From Peronospora farinosa (lineage: Eukaryota; Oomycota; Peronosporomycetes; Peronosporales; Peronosporaceae): a stretch of DNA of 64,000 nt. The translations under genes and the position numbers were made by a program. Location: NCBI GenBank assembly GCA_947646735.1, contig CANTFK010000980.1:124001-188000 (forward strand). The letters run 5' to 3'. Every line of letters starts with the position of its first letter. The first letter of the stretch is position 1. The notes beneath the pieces are model-generated. The model searched no databases and had not been told where the DNA came from. It was given only the letters and a program-made list of their open reading frames with translations. Below, piece after piece: positions 1-12,700 of this stretch.

Positions 1-65
1 GTATAACAAAAAAAACGACCGAAATGTCACTTCCGACGTACATTTTGGTATTCTTCCCGACTAGG

Positions 66-2607
66 TTGTTGCAATACTGGAGAAGCTAGAGCCTCTTGTT
101 TTATTTTCCGAATGGTCGCCTCCTCGTCAGCTTTCACATGAAAAAGTACTCCCGAACGAAGTTGTCTCAAGTTCCGTGTTTAATATCGACCATGCAGCCT
201 CCAAGTTTGTCAATCTGCATTAATTTTGCTGCTGAGGAGCGTGATAAAACTAACTGGTGGTTGTGATTTGTTTGTGTGTGCAGAGTATTAGAAAACAACT
301 CGAGCTTTTGGAGGTCGGCTAGCAAGACAGATGACAACGTTCCACAGTCAAATGAGTGGATTGTGTGCCAATTCAGCACTCCAGTCACACTTTCATCCAT
401 TGAGCTGAAATGGCACCCAGACTATCTACCAGAGCAGTTTTCGCTTGGTATTTCTAGATATAACATGTCTTACGACACGGTGGCAGTTGTGGTAGTAAGT
501 ACCACTGAAAGTCGGATACTTGTACCAAAGGTATAATTAATCAAGTGCAAGCTGCTTTGCTTATCAATGAGGCATTCGTTGCTTACTATGTGTTATTTTA
601 TCACACATTATAGGGATCGCTGGTGACCTCCATCAAATTAACGATGATATCTGTCGATGCGAGTGGTAAGTAATGAAGCTGCGCCATACTCTTTTCGTGA
701 TGTTGTTCACTGCTGACGTACACATGACCATCTTAGCAGGAAAATCATTTGGACTTGTTTCAATCATATGTCATGAAGCGTCATTTAGCTCGGTACACAC
801 TTCAACTGGCTTGGTGCTACGGAATATCCAGCGGTGGCTGCACGATGCAGCTGTTTCTTCTTTGCCTGAAGTCCGAGATCTCGCGCTACATGCTCTGCAG
901 AGACTGTCTGTTGCGTCAGGTTCACTTTGTGGTCTTCTGCAGCTAGCGACGTGTCTCATGCTCAATAGTCGCGAGCGGGTAGGATCCACCATTGCGACTG
1001 CTGATATGAACAGGAAAAGATGGAACCAGCTAGATCTGCTTTCCGAAAACGGGCAGTCATCTGCGCAACAGTTTGTGCAGGAGCTGGCGGCGTCAATTCA
1101 GCGTATTGTTGTAGGAGCTCACTCCCGAGTTGACCTTCAAGACAAGCACGTCATCGAACAGTTGTTCTTGCTGCAAGAAGAAGGAATGCATGTTGCAGAA
1201 AGTAAATCGTCGAACGAGGTGAGGGCTCTACTCTGGTTGAGATGTCTATGGTCATCATGCTGATATGCTCATGAAGCAGAATGTTGCCTGTAGCATTGGC
1301 TTGTTCACCCTTTTGATTGGGAGACAAGACGTTTTGGAATCAATTAAGCGCAGATCGCAGGTATTTGATGGATCCGGGACTTGTCAAATTTGCGTGCAAT
1401 AACAAATCTTATCTTTCTGTAGTTGGGACTGATTATTCTGCACATGATAAGTGAGTTATCAGCGTGGCAAATGAAGCGAATGCAGAAGGCTGAAGAATAT
1501 ACTGGAAAACATAAGCTTGAGCTTATGCAGCTAGAAGAACCTTTCTCGATGGAAATCTGTCCCGAGTTATTTGCCATTTCACATCGATTATTAATTAGTG
1601 TACTTTCAGGACCTCACCAGCAACGGCAGAATAAGACCGACAGTTGTACTCAAAATGGAGACGAAGAAGATGATGATGCTGCAGTGAGTGGGAATGATGG
1701 CGGGAACGATAGCGTTGGTGAAAGCTTTCAAGATCTGTATAATGACTTGGCTTTGTCGTTTGGACATTACCGGGCGGATGTCGAGAAGCAGGAGGAACGG
1801 AGTGATTCATTACCGGGACACTCCCATGGAGGTTACACAGACCACTCAAAGTTTTCACCTGAGGGACTCTGTGTTGCTGTGCTCGAAATTGTCACGTCAA
1901 ATCTCCGGCGCTTGGTTCTCTCCAAAATTGACCCGATTGAAATTGGAATTACACCAGCTCAAGCTCATAATGAAAATGATTTATTGTCAGCGCCTCCAGC
2001 GTTGAATCCCACCGTGTCTTTGCTAGAACAGCTGATCTCTCTTGGGACTAAGCGTACCGATGCATTCTTTCCAGTGTCATTGAAAGCTGCTGCTGCCATG
2101 GAGGTTGGGACCGAAGCATTTCACCCGTCAGTTCATCAACGTACAAAAGTGCTAGCATCGCGTATGGGAAAGGGTGCGACCCTGGAAGTGCAAGTACGCT
2201 GGCCTGTACAAGAGCGCGACCAAGAAGATCCGCGCTACGAGAGGCTCATTTTAATGCTTCAGCTCGAATGCATTAAGCTGGGTATTCGACAAGCGGTCCG
2301 TGGCACCTGGTACTTCTTCATGCACTTAGTAGTAGAGGTACCATCAGCTCACGCTACGGAAGAAGTACTCACGCAACACTTTGCTCCCTGCATTCAACGT
2401 GCGGGTTTTTCATCATGGCAAGTAACTGCAGGCGCACAGGAACTTTCGATTAAGCTGCAACGACATCTTCATTGGAACCGTGTGGAGAAGATGTTACAGG
2501 ACTCTGGAGCAGGCTGGATTCGTGTGTATCCTGCGGACGTTGCCTCGTATGACGAAGTGCTCGCTGATGTCGAGGGGTTTCTTGCAGAACATGGGACGTA
2601 TGGATAA
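66..2607 (+). CDS. Discoidin-like domain protein of unknown function (5' end outside window)
   Basis: Six exons can be joined in frame: about 66-209, 284-530, 614-665, 740-1218, 1280-1360 and 1423-2607, each flanked by GT/AG. The gene starts before the window or in an unseen exon. The first two exons give a segment resembling an F5/8-type C (discoidin) beta-sandwich: a Ser/Leu-rich lead-in, NNSSFWRS, then WIVCQFSTPVTLSSIELKW. This fold usually binds carbohydrate, lipid or protein ligands. The remainder, including a conserved-looking C-terminus with a VQVRWPVQERDQEDPRYERL segment, is not a family I recognise. An acidic stretch near 1660-1700 is probably a disordered linker. The stop codon is 73 bp from the stop of the convergent gene. 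The coding call is firm; the function is unknown. Confidence 0.7.
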
Positions 2608-2680
2608 CGATGAAGAGCCCATAGCGTGGCCAAGAATGCAATAGACAACGACACAACTACGTTTTGGATTTGGTTATACG

Positions 2681-5600
2681 CTAGGTTCCACGAGCGATGA
2701 GCGTAACTACTGCCTTATCAGTAAGCGAGTAGGCGAAAAGCGAAGTTGCAACTTTGCCGACAACTTTGGGGGTAAATGTCACCATTACCTCAATAAACTT
2801 CCGAGGCTCGATAGTGGTCGAGGAGAAAGCACTCGAGAAGGGTTCCTGCAGATCCTGTAAGAAGACTGTCATTGGTGCCTTCGATCCATTGCACACATAC
2901 ACAGATACTTCGTGCGACTCGCCAACGTTGCAGCATCCAAATTCAACTGCCCTGGCGTGGAAGTACAGGCCTCGTCGCTTATCGCGCTTGGTGTAGTAAA
3001 ATGAATCCGTCTGTGAGGAGAGCTGGTGTCGAGATCGTGCGATCTCGTCAAACGGAGGAAGCATTTGGATCACTCGCCAATCCGCCACAACACTCACTTC
3101 GCGTAAATAGGTTTTGCCAACTTGAACGGTAAGCGTACTCAGCCAGTCTTCTGCTCTGGAAGATGAGTTGGCACTGCGGGTTTCTCTGCATCGGTGCTGG
3201 CCTAACGGCTGCGACATTAGCAGCACCGAGACGCTAATTTCCGAAGCTGGTGGGATCGTTGCAAAAGCTGGGCTCACGCAAAGGTTTTCAGGTGCACGAA
3301 CTTTAAACGGCAATGCCTGAGCTGTGTTGTTTACCAAACAAAGCTTCGCCTTCCTGAATAATTTGTCACCACTTTTACTCCGCACACAGTCAAAACGAAT
3401 AAACGTGGGGGTGACTGCCACTTGTTCGACTGTTGAACTAGCTTGTAGTTCCTTGACACGATCGTTGATAGCTTCTGTTTGCCTGTGCTGCTGTGCCGTT
3501 CTTGAGCTCCTTGGAGCTTCTAACTCCAAATTGCGCTTCACGCTTGCTTCAATCACGACCTCATATGGATGAAACAATGACTCAATGCCGACTCCTCTAA
3601 ACTGGAAAATTCCTGATACTGCGCCTGCGTAACGTGCATTGAAGGTGATATGAAACGCACTCGAGGTCTTCGGTCCTAGCTCCAACACCGCAGGCGACAC
3701 GCTGAATTGCTGACATCCAGTGCTGAGAGGAAGAACAGATACACAAATTCTCCCAACCGATTTCGTTACATTCGTGAAAACGATTTGCTCCGTCATTACA
3801 TCACCAACAGAACATAGAAACCTTCGGCATCGACGTGGAATCTACGAAACGCGAACAGTACAACCAAATTAAAAAACCGTCAATGAGCTTAATCGATCGA
3901 GTAAAGAACTATTACCATAGCAACGTCCATCGCCACACGAAGGGTCTTGAGATCAGGCTGCAAAACAGTAGCACACAAGTGAGAATCGATCGAGTGCGAA
4001 CAAAAATAAGTGCATCGACTACATGTAGTAGCGCAACGTACCACATCAATAAGTCTGCGGGACGCCACTGCTTGTTTCGGTGCAGCTGTTGTTTTCGACT
4101 CGAAACCAATGTACTTTTGGACTTGATCGTCTTCATGTTCCCTTCTCGTTGCACCCCGCGATTGGTGATCGTTTCCTTCGTAATGAAAGCGTACGCCATT
4201 TGGATCGATATCACCCGAGAGCGAATGTTTGAATTGGTTTTGTGCGTTTACTTGCGCCCCACTGTATCGATTTCTTTTAGAATCACCATTGTCTTTGAGA
4301 GAACTGCTGATAACGTCAGCAGGCCTTTCATCATCGCTGACACAATCAGCGTTTGACAAGTGCGTTTCATCGCGAGACGGATTCTGCGTCGTGGCTACTT
4401 TAACCAGCGATTGATCTAGAGCAGCCGATGTAGTCCGGGATTTTGACTTCCTTGATGTCTCGCCACTTGAACGCTTATCTATACAGTGATTTGCTTCGGC
4501 ACGACTATTCTTTGTATTGTCTGCTTGTCGTTCATGAGCTCGTGCATGTCGTGCCCGTGAATAAGACTTGCAAGAATCGGTTGATTGCTCACTCGGAGAA
4601 TCCATGTTAGACGGGCATGGAATCTCGCGTATAGTGTCGAGTTCCGAAATCTCTTGAGACCTACTTCTTCGCTCACCGTTCTTGATCTGTCCATTGGGCT
4701 CAATTCTACTACAAAGCGATTCAAGATCCCGACTTCGACGACGTACGTCGTCGTCAATCTGGGAAGTAGAGGTGTCCTCCCCCCAGCTATCTGTTGTTCT
4801 TGAAAGCGGTAGCATGAGTTCCAGTGGACGGTCGTGGTCTCGAGGAAGGTCACTCATGTATTCAGACAGCTCAACGCCGTGTGGCTTTTTCGTCGGTGGC
4901 GAAGATCCTAATCGGACGGAGTTGTCAATGAGGGCACCAATTTCATGCAGTGCCTCTTTAATGACCCCAGGCCCGCGCTGCAACGTGGCCACATACTTCG
5001 AGAGATGGATCTTTTGGAATTTCCTGGTCAGGCAAACGCTGATCCTTTCTCGTCACCAGCTCTGCCTCGCCAGAATGGTCTGCAATGGTGTGATCAGACA
5101 TCTTACTGTCTTCTCTTGTACTGTCGCTTTGCAATCGACTTTTTTTCTGAAAAGTAACACGACATGTCAGCCTCTCTGGAAGCAAGCCAAAGTGAGCATA
5201 TGTTCACAGACCTGCAGATACTTTAACGAGTTTGGTGTGTACATAAGCCGTGCCTGGTCAAAGTGAACTTCATATCCTGACGAAAACCTTGTGCTTGATC
5301 CGGAAAGTCCCGAATTACGATCAAAACGGTCGCGAAACACCACATCCTGTCCAATTTTAGTCGGAGATAATTGCTGCTGGGGCGTACACATCACCGTCTC
5401 GTCCTCGATCACATCGTCTTGAAACTGTACAGCAAAGGCATTGCACAGTCAGCATCAGTCCTAGAGTACCGTCAGCATCTACAACAAGACACAAAGACTC
5501 TTTTTCAATGTCTACACCATTGGATCATCCACGTTGCTGGGCGATGAAAGCTCGACATGGTCCAAATTGCGCGACTTTCGTTCAAAAAAGTCACTTGGTC

Positions 5601-6060
5601 GACCATTAAAGTTCACGTGCTCCCAATTTTCGTCGACATCATGAGAAAAACTATCGTTTCCACCCAACTCATTCTTTTTAAGGAAAGTAGCTACGCCAAA
5701 TGTCCCCACAACCACACAAAACAACAGCATAACGTCAATATCAAAGCCTTTCTAAGCTATTTATTAGACGTACAACGCACCAGCGTCCATAAACTCATCA
5801 TCCTTTTGAATCTTTTGTTTTTCTTGCATTTTGTATGCGATTTCAGACGTCAGAAACGCGTCAATCGGCGGCAGGTCGAAGCTGTCGTCGTCTCCGTCTT
5901 GATGGTTCTGTCTCGCTGTCTCGCGCTCCACAGTCGATATAAAGCTCAGATTTTCACCCTCTTTGATGCGGTGATGATGCTGTGGCTTTGTTATTGAACG
6001 CTGTGGACAGTTCTGTATCTTCTGCTCCTCCCATCGCTCCAAATACGACGTCATTTGCAT
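2681..6060 (-). CDS. SPD-2/CEP192-like centrosomal protein with ASH (MSP-like) domains
   Basis: Read on minus, the C-terminal 380 residues show repeated immunoglobulin-like ASH/PapD features: VGDVMTEQIVFTNVTKSVG, then FSVSPAVLELGPKTSSAFHI, a second domain after VTPTFIRFDCV, and a third starting near LYFHARAVEFGCCNVGES. Such domains occur in ASPM, SPD-2/CEP192 and Hydin, which act at centrosomes and cilia. The exon at 3915-4992 joins the last exon in phase 0 (donor ATG|GTAATA, acceptor TTTCGTAG|ATT). It encodes a long Ser/Arg-rich, low-complexity middle. Exons at about 5432-5167 and 5515-5690 extend it upstream. The part between 4990 and 5160 and the link to the 5764-6060 ORF are unresolved. 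SPD-2 family membership is inferred from domain order; another ASH-domain protein is possible. Confidence 0.5.
5764..6060 (-). CDS. Small ORF, either a 98-residue hypothetical protein or the first exon of the ASH-domain gene
   Basis: An ATG at 6060 opens a 98-residue frame starting MQMTSYLERWEEQK and ending DDEFMDAGALYV. It is hydrophilic and charged, with a likely helical segment near EIAYKMQEKQKIQKDDEF. No domain is recognised. A donor-like GTACGT or GTCTAA lies just before the stop, so it may splice to the downstream minus-strand exon near 5690. The phases work only if the acceptor is CTTAAAAAG. The ATG is 268 bp from the divergent carrier gene, so this is a plausible start for either model. 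Confidence 0.35.
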   Translation of the reverse strand: MQMTSYLERWEEQKIQNCPQRSITKPQHHHRIKEGENLSFISTVERETARQNHQDGDDDSFDLPPIDAFLTSEIAYKMQEKQKIQKDDEFMDAGALYV

Positions 6061-6328
6061 GCGCGGCGGTGTCTCTATGTCAAAATCAATTGTGTACACA
6101 ATTGAAAATGACTACGGTACTCTTGTCGAACAAATGGATTTGCGCATTGTGATTGGCTAATTTCTCAACACACTAGGTCGCTTCTTCTTTGTACGTCCCT
6201 CATCCCTGTATTTGAGTGCCTCCAACTTGTACTGTACACACGTCGCAGATTCCTGTCGGTGGATGGTGGTGATCAATTAGTGCCGCTTTAAGCCGCCAAC
6301 CGAACGATCGATCAACCGGCAGCAGCTC

Positions 6329-7658
6329 ATGGCGACCCAACCGGCATTAGTTAATGCTGCACGAGCAGCGCCAGTGTTTGTCAAGCATGTAGAGTCTGCA
6401 TCTACACAACAACCAGGTGCCACGAGCGTACGTATGTCCAGTAACAGCTTCACGTACCGACACTTTGCGGGCGGCGCTGTTGGCGGCATGACGGCTGCGC
6501 TTATCACGTCGCCACTGGAAGTCGTCAAGACGCGGCTGCAGATACGAGGTGGCAGGTGTGTGTGTGTGTGTGGTATTGTTTGCTACGGATTAATGCCGTG
6601 GATTTACATTGTGGTTTTGTGTGATGTGCAGCGGGTCCTTTGGTACTCAGACAACGTTTGGTGTCATGCGCTCAATAGGACGATCCGGTGCGTGCTGTTG
6701 CGGCTTTAAACTAAGTTGAGTGGTGCATACTTACTGAGTCGTGGCTGTGGTATCATACAGAGTCGGTCAAGGGGTTGTGGAGAGGCATTACGCCTACAAT
6801 GATCGGTGTCATCCCGGCACGTGCCATCTACTTCGGCTCCTATTCAACTTTTAAGGACAGATTCAATGCATATGGCTTGAATGGTCGTATGTATAACTTC
6901 TTATCGGCTGCGGGGGCTGGATCCATCTCGGCGACCTTGTGTTGCCCCATTTGGGTCGTCAAGACACGTCAGCAGCTCTTGCCAGCGCATGCCATGGCAG
7001 CGTCTGCTGCTACTGCACATCGAAACGTTGTCTCTGTGGGTTTTGCACAAGCTGAAACGTCTATTGCAACGAAAGCTAGACCGCAGTTCTCGAGTGTTCG
7101 TCAAGTGGCAATGGATATGTACCGGAAAGAAGGCCCGCGGGCGTTCTTCCGGGGTTTATCAGCCTCATACTGGGGAATATCAGAGAGCGCCATTCAATTT
7201 GCCTTGTACGAGGAATGCAAGGATCACATTGACAAGCCGACGAACCTCAAGTATTTCTTGACGGCTGGTGCATGCAAGCTGCTTGCGTCAATATGCACTT
7301 ATCCACACGAGGTGCGTCTGCGACAGGATTTTTCTTAGCCCGTGTGAATGATAACGGTTCACAGCGACTGATCTTCTTTGTGTAGGTTGTTCGAACTCGA
7401 ATGCGAGATCAACGCGCCCCGATGGACTCAAAGGAGCTCAAGTAAGTAATGGTAGATTTTTGCAAGTGTACCGACACTTTGTTGACATTATCGTGTTTCT
7501 ACCGCAGGTATCGATCAATGATTCAGTCGATCATTACAATATACAAGGAAGAGGGAAGACGTGGATTATACTCAGGCATGCCAGCACATTTAATGCGTGT
7601 TGTACCAAACGCCGCGATTTTGTTTTTGGTGGTGGAAATTATTGCCAACAACGAGTAA
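6329..7658 (+). CDS. Mitochondrial pyrimidine-nucleotide-type carrier (SLC25A33/36, yeast Rim2 type)
   Basis: Five exons join cleanly: 6329-6555, 6632-6687, 6761-7311, 7386-7441 and 7508-7658. The product has the three repeats of the SLC25 family: PLEVVKTRLQ in repeat 1, PIWVVKTRQQ in repeat 2 and YPHEVVRTRMRDQ in repeat 3. The pattern PARAIYFGSYSTFKDRFN, the YPHEVVRTR signature and the ending MPAHLMRVVPNAAILFLVVE resemble SLC25A33/36 and yeast Rim2. These carry pyrimidine (deoxy)nucleotides across the inner mitochondrial membrane for mitochondrial DNA and RNA synthesis. Intron 1 begins inside a GT dinucleotide run. The N-terminus before repeat 1 is about 48 residues, Ala-rich and unconserved. 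Family certain; substrate inferred from similarity. Confidence 0.8.
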
Positions 7659-7911
7659 GTTGCTACATTTAGATGCCGCCTCACTCTACTTGAAGAAAGT
7701 CAATTAGTGATGTAATAGAAGAGAAAGTATTAGTGAGGCATCGTAAGTTAGAAACCATAAAGCACGGTCCTTTTAAAAAAGTTCAACACATGTACTGTTA
7801 CATGTACTTATTTAAACGAGAGTTGATACTTTTTGAACTGATTTAAGTTATCCCATCTCCTTGATCAATGCTGCTGGCCAGTCATTTCAAGGCCACAACA
7901 TTAACAGCATC

Positions 7912-7919
7912 TTCATTCC
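7912..7919 (+). promoter_or_regulatory. Oomycete initiator-like motif upstream of the La gene
   Basis: TTCATTCC, 42 bp before the La start codon, fits the pyrimidine-rich YTCANTYY initiator described for oomycete core promoters, and the distance to the ATG is usual. It is a short motif, so chance is not excluded. Confidence 0.35.
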
Positions 7920-7960
7920 TCCAGTAGTCAGTCCATTATCAACAACATACAATCGAAACG

Positions 7961-9523
7961 ATGGCATCAGTAGATGTTCAAGTGAAGAAGCAAGTCGAGT
8001 TCTACTTCTCTGACAGCAATTTCCGTCGAGACCGTTTCCTGCGTGAAGAAACCAAGAAACATGAAGGCGGTTTTGTGCCATTTGATGTGCTTTTTACCTT
8101 CAAGAAGTTGGCGGCGCTGACTGTGGATGGGACTGTGCTGCAATCGGCCATCTCGGACTCGAACATTGTCGAGCTTAATGAGGCCAAGAATGCACTGCGT
8201 CGAAGGAATCCGCTGCCTGAAAAGGATGACGCACCTGAACGTACGATCGTGCTGGCTGGTTTAGGCAAGGAATTGCCTACCATTGACGAGATCAAGGAAG
8301 GCCTCAAGTCACTTCATGTGGAGCTGCTCTTTATTGACCGCAAGAGCTTTCGCCGCAATTTTTGCGGTGTTGTGCACATTGAAGTTAATGACAAGGACGC
8401 TGTCCAGCGCGCTGTGGACTCGGCGTCTTCGTTGATGATCAATGGTCACATGCCTAACATCATTTCCATGGTGGAATACCAGAAACTATCTAATGAAGAC
8501 AAGGTCGAGTTTGACAAGGCTACTAATGCCATGTTGGTGGCCAAGGAGGTGCCGCACAAGCCTATGAGCTTCTTTTTGGACGAGCTCTTGCCCGTCTGGA
8601 AAGACGACACGAAACTGCGTGCCCGAGTGCGCTACTTTCATGAATCTCAGGAGCTCTACTTGCTTTTCGCGCAGGTTTCATTTGCTGAGAAGGTGCAAAA
8701 GCTTGTGACGGAGGAAGTGCCTATTGTTGTGGATGAGAAGAAGCTGACGTTCGAGCTCGTGACAGACAAGGAGGCTATTAAAGCTCGCCCTCGCCGCTCG
8801 AACACGGAGAAGGACGCAAAGGACGCTAGCAGGAAGCGCAAACGCGACGACGAGAAGGCTATTCATATCTCAAACATTGGCCCCCGCACGCGCATGGACG
8901 ACATTAAGCAGCTCATTGCCACCGTCATTGACCCGTCGGCGCAGTCGCCGTATGTCGAGTACGATGGTCTGGACACTGCATCCTTCAAGGTCAGTGTTGC
9001 TGAAGCGACTTCGCTTTTTGAGAAACTATCTGCGCTTGATGGGCCGGAATTGGGTGGCAAGAACGTTTCGTTCCACCTTCTGGATGTGGGCGAGGAGCTT
9101 AAGGTTGATGTTCAGTACGAAGAGGGCCTTATTGTGCGTTTTGATGGAGTTGACGGAGAGGTATCACGCGATGATATTAAGAACACTATAAACGAGAAGC
9201 TTGGTGACAAGGCAGTTGACGGTGATGGCGTTGCATTTATCCAGTACCAGATTAACGATAAGGATGGCTACCTTCGCGTCACTAGTGCTGAACTTGCTAA
9301 GGAGGTTGTGAGCATGTTTGCTGACGGTGGACTGGAAGTGAATGGGGTGAAGATTCCCAATGCTGCTGTCATCGAGGGTGAAGAAGAGAAGAAGTTCTGG
9401 GAAGATGCACGCTCGGCCCGGTACAAGCGCTTCAAGCAATCGCGATCGAATCGTAATCAGTTCCAGCGTGGAGGACGCGGTGGCCGTGGAGGTCGTGGTG
9501 GTCGCGGCGGCCGTCGCCACTAG
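7961..9523 (+). CDS. La-type RNA-binding protein with C-terminal RGG tail
   Basis: A single uninterrupted 520-codon ORF. Residues about 5-90 are a La motif (VKKQVEFYFSDSNFRRDRFL). An RRM follows (RTIVLAGLG to about residue 155). A second RRM-like region starts after the basic linker RKRKRDDEK (KAIHISNIGPRTRMDD), and a third ends with the La-type xRRM signature IEGEEEKKFWEDARSARYKR. The tail is a run of RGG repeats ending GGRRH. La proteins bind the 3' oligo-U of new RNA polymerase III transcripts such as pre-tRNA and protect them in the nucleus. An RGG tail is not typical of animal La and may add general RNA affinity or a methylation site. Its ATG follows a GAAACG context. Confidence 0.85.
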   Translation: MASVDVQVKKQVEFYFSDSNFRRDRFLREETKKHEGGFVPFDVLFTFKKLAALTVDGTVLQSAISDSNIVELNEAKNALRRRNPLPEKDDAPERTIVLAGLGKELPTIDEIKEGLKSLHVELLFIDRKSFRRNFCGVVHIEVNDKDAVQRAVDSASSLMINGHMPNIISMVEYQKLSNEDKVEFDKATNAMLVAKEVPHKPMSFFLDELLPVWKDDTKLRARVRYFHESQELYLLFAQVSFAEKVQKLVTEEVPIVVDEKKLTFELVTDKEAIKARPRRSNTEKDAKDASRKRKRDDEKAIHISNIGPRTRMDDIKQLIATVIDPSAQSPYVEYDGLDTASFKVSVAEATSLFEKLSALDGPELGGKNVSFHLLDVGEELKVDVQYEEGLIVRFDGVDGEVSRDDIKNTINEKLGDKAVDGDGVAFIQYQINDKDGYLRVTSAELAKEVVSMFADGGLEVNGVKIPNAAVIEGEEEKKFWEDARSARYKRFKQSRSNRNQFQRGGRGGRGGRGGRGGRRH

Positions 9524-9736
9524 ATGTAGACAGCAATTGCTATGCATTTTCAGGGCATTTTGATCCTGCAGCTTCTATAAGCCTCAGCTCCTTTTGCTCG
9601 TCTGAGGTACTGGACGTATCTTGATGAAGAGGAGACAATCTAAGGCTCTTGGATGCTCTGAAAACGAGAAAATATAAATCTATTGTGGAGTCTGCTTGCA
9701 TCCTTCTAGTATTCTTGTGTGTTAATTTGAAAGGCT

Positions 9737-12700
9737 TTACTTGTCACGCGCAGGATACGACGAGCCATCACTTGTTTTGACGTTGTTATCAACACCGGAG
9801 CTCAGCTGATGGATCAAAGCCTGAAGTTTTGCTTGTTTCCCAACCTCTTTTGTCTGTTCATGCAATGTCAGTAACGGTTCAAGCCATACCTTTCAAGTAA
9901 TACAAGCACCCTTGGAATCATTGTAACATAATGACCTAGGTGAGTGCTTACCAGGTGACAAATTTCTACTTTGTACTTGTGCAAACGCTCGTCCTTCGAT
10001 TCGATCAGCATCCGCTGCTCTGCTGCTTGAATTTCAAGCATTGCCATATCGCTTTCAAGTTTGTGATGTGCTTTCCTGAGATCATCAAGGTCTCGGCCCA
10101 CAGCTTGGTGCTTTTTTCGCTCGACCTCTAGCGCATTCTTACTAGCTGTAGCAGCGTCATCGAGCCATGTCATCTGACAGTAATTTGACATGTAGGTGAG
10201 CCAACCCAATCGATCATAAACGAGAATACGGCGCACCTTTCGTTCCAACTGATCAGCAAGTTTTCTCTTTTCTAGCAGCTGCGACTGCATGGAGATATTC
10301 AGCGACTCGAGGTTTGCCACTTTGTCTAGGACAGTAGCCATTTCGTTCTCACAGGTCTTCTTTTCATATGAAAGAGCTTCGTGAGCTTTTGCTAGCAACA
10401 CCAATTCCTTGTACGTATTCTCATTTGAAAGCTTCTGCTCGCTCAGCTCATTTTCCAGACGCTATACAGTCAACCAAACAAACGTGAACAAACAGTAGTG
10501 AGCTATTTGTTCGCACATGACAATGTTATTTTCACGTAAACTCTTACCTTCGTTTCATCATAAGCCGCTTCAAGCTCATCTCGTTGAGCTGTGTAATCTC
10601 CAAATATTGTCGCGATTTCTTGCCGCACCTCATCCAATTCCTTGTCGCGAAGCTTTACCTCCTCCATGGCAATCAAACGAGTTTGGGCAACCTCATCGAT
10701 CCTAGTTTCCAAAACTTGCACCTTACGATTCAATTCATTGTTCTCATCTTCCAAAATTCCACGCTTAATACGACTATCGTGGAGAAGCGTTTCGCGGTGC
10801 TGTAGAACGTTGATGTTTTTGTTCATGTGCTGTCCCATAGTTTCGCATTGCACTGCAATTTCGCGAAGTTTCGCTTCGTACGCGTCACGCATTTTCAGTA
10901 TCGAATCCTCTTTTTGCCTCATTTGCTCCGCGAACTTGACTTCAATGTCCTTGATCGCTTGATCTTGCTGTGCTTTGAGTTCATTTTGAAAGTGCAGCAT
11001 TTGTTGCAGTTTCGTCTGCAGTTTTTCAATCGTCTTCTGACCGGCTTTTGCATTCACCTGGAGGGAACAAATCGTTGACCGTAAGTTGTCATTTGCATCT
11101 TTAGCGCGCTGACTGTAGCCAACTATCGCTTCGACCAACTCGAGATCATGAAATTGTTTGCTTCTCAGGCTGGTAAGTGACTGTGTGATCAGCAACAGTG
11201 TTTCAACCACAACATCTTTCTTGCAACTAAATAACGCAGCACCCAGGACCAACGCTACTTCAGACGTCTGAAAAAATTGGCTCAAGGTGCGTTTGTTCTT
11301 GTCGGTCAGATTATCGTCGGACATTATGCTTGAGAGGAGACTCTAGACATACGTCGTTACCACCAAGATAAAAACAGAATGTACAACGTTCGCAGGGTGA
11401 CATCAACAATAAAACTGATTTCTTACCACAAGGCGAATTGAAAGTTGAGGATGGAAGCGTGTCAAGTCTTGTGGATCGACAGTGCCGATGAGGGTAGACT
11501 CGATTTGTATCAGCGTTGCACTCTATGAGCATATACATCGGTAGGTTAGTGCGTACAATATTTTCTGTTACACTCTAAACGTCTTCCAACGGACCTGGTT
11601 GAGACTGATAGTTTCAGCGCACAGTGAGCGTACGGGTGGCAATTCGCTCAATCTGGAAAGCAAATGACACACCTCAACGGCGTGACAATAATCGACAGAG
11701 TTGCTAAGTAACTCATTGTCTTCGGCACCTTGCACTAATGGGTTGGCATCGAGAGTGCAGCGGATCATCCCAGCAACTATAGGTTTTAACCGCTCTATAT
11801 TTGCCAACGAATCGAAGATGTCTCGTAACGAACGAGCATCGTTGCCAATTACCTTCAATACTAGTTGCGTGGTCGTCATGGCGGCAAGTTTAGACGGGTG
11901 GAGTGTCGCTTGTAGTACACGATAAAGGACGTCTTGATCAGACAAACTTTTGATTAGCAATTTCCGAAATAGGTGGCTGAGCTGGACGATGGAGGAGAGA
12001 AAATACGCAGCAACTCGGATTTGTTCTGCGTCGCCATTCAAATTGATCGTCATGATGAAATTGTCGAGCGTTGGTGCAACTTTTGGGTACGTTACGAGTA
12101 GCTCCAAGACTTCTTGACGGTTGGCAAGGTCACAGAGCAAGTCAACACTTACCATCTGCAGCAGATATCTTCGATCCCGAATCGTGGCAGAAGTCGACAT
12201 TTCTTCATCGACATCATCATGTCGCGAGCCGTCCAGCACGGAAAAGACCAATGCCAGTACCTGATCCACATTCTTTCTACTGAATAGCTTGTTGTCCATG
12301 GACTCGGACAGCCCAAGACGTGCTAGAATGGCCATGCTGAACACCAACAGCTCTGCGTCCTCGGTCCGATTGAGCAGGATTGTCAACAAACGGTAAAAGT
12401 CCTTAATCATCTTCATCTCCTTGATGTAAATACGAACACCTGCACTGTTCTTGATCAGTTCGGCAAGTACGAGAAGCAGCAGCTTGAGTCCTGTATCAGT
12501 CTCGCAGCCATTTTGTAGTGCAACCACCGACACAGTATCCACGATCCACTGAAGTAGTTTACACAGTGCGTGCGAAGGATATCCGATTGTCGTTTTTCTT
12601 GCAAAGAGAAAGCCCAGCTCTAGTAATTGCAGCAACTCGTCTGCAATCTCTTGAGTCTGCGTCAACTGCGAGTATTGGGTCGATGCCTCCTCCATGGAAG

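Noticed and set aside
276..536. Independent small ORF from a start at 276
   Set aside because: It overlaps a splice acceptor (TGTGTGCAG at 283) and continues an upstream exon in frame, so it is an internal exon, not a gene.
5512..5730. Separate membrane protein starting MLLFCVVVGTFGVATF
   Set aside because: The hydrophobic start lies in what is probably an intron upstream of an acceptor; the later part fits as an exon of the ASH-domain gene.
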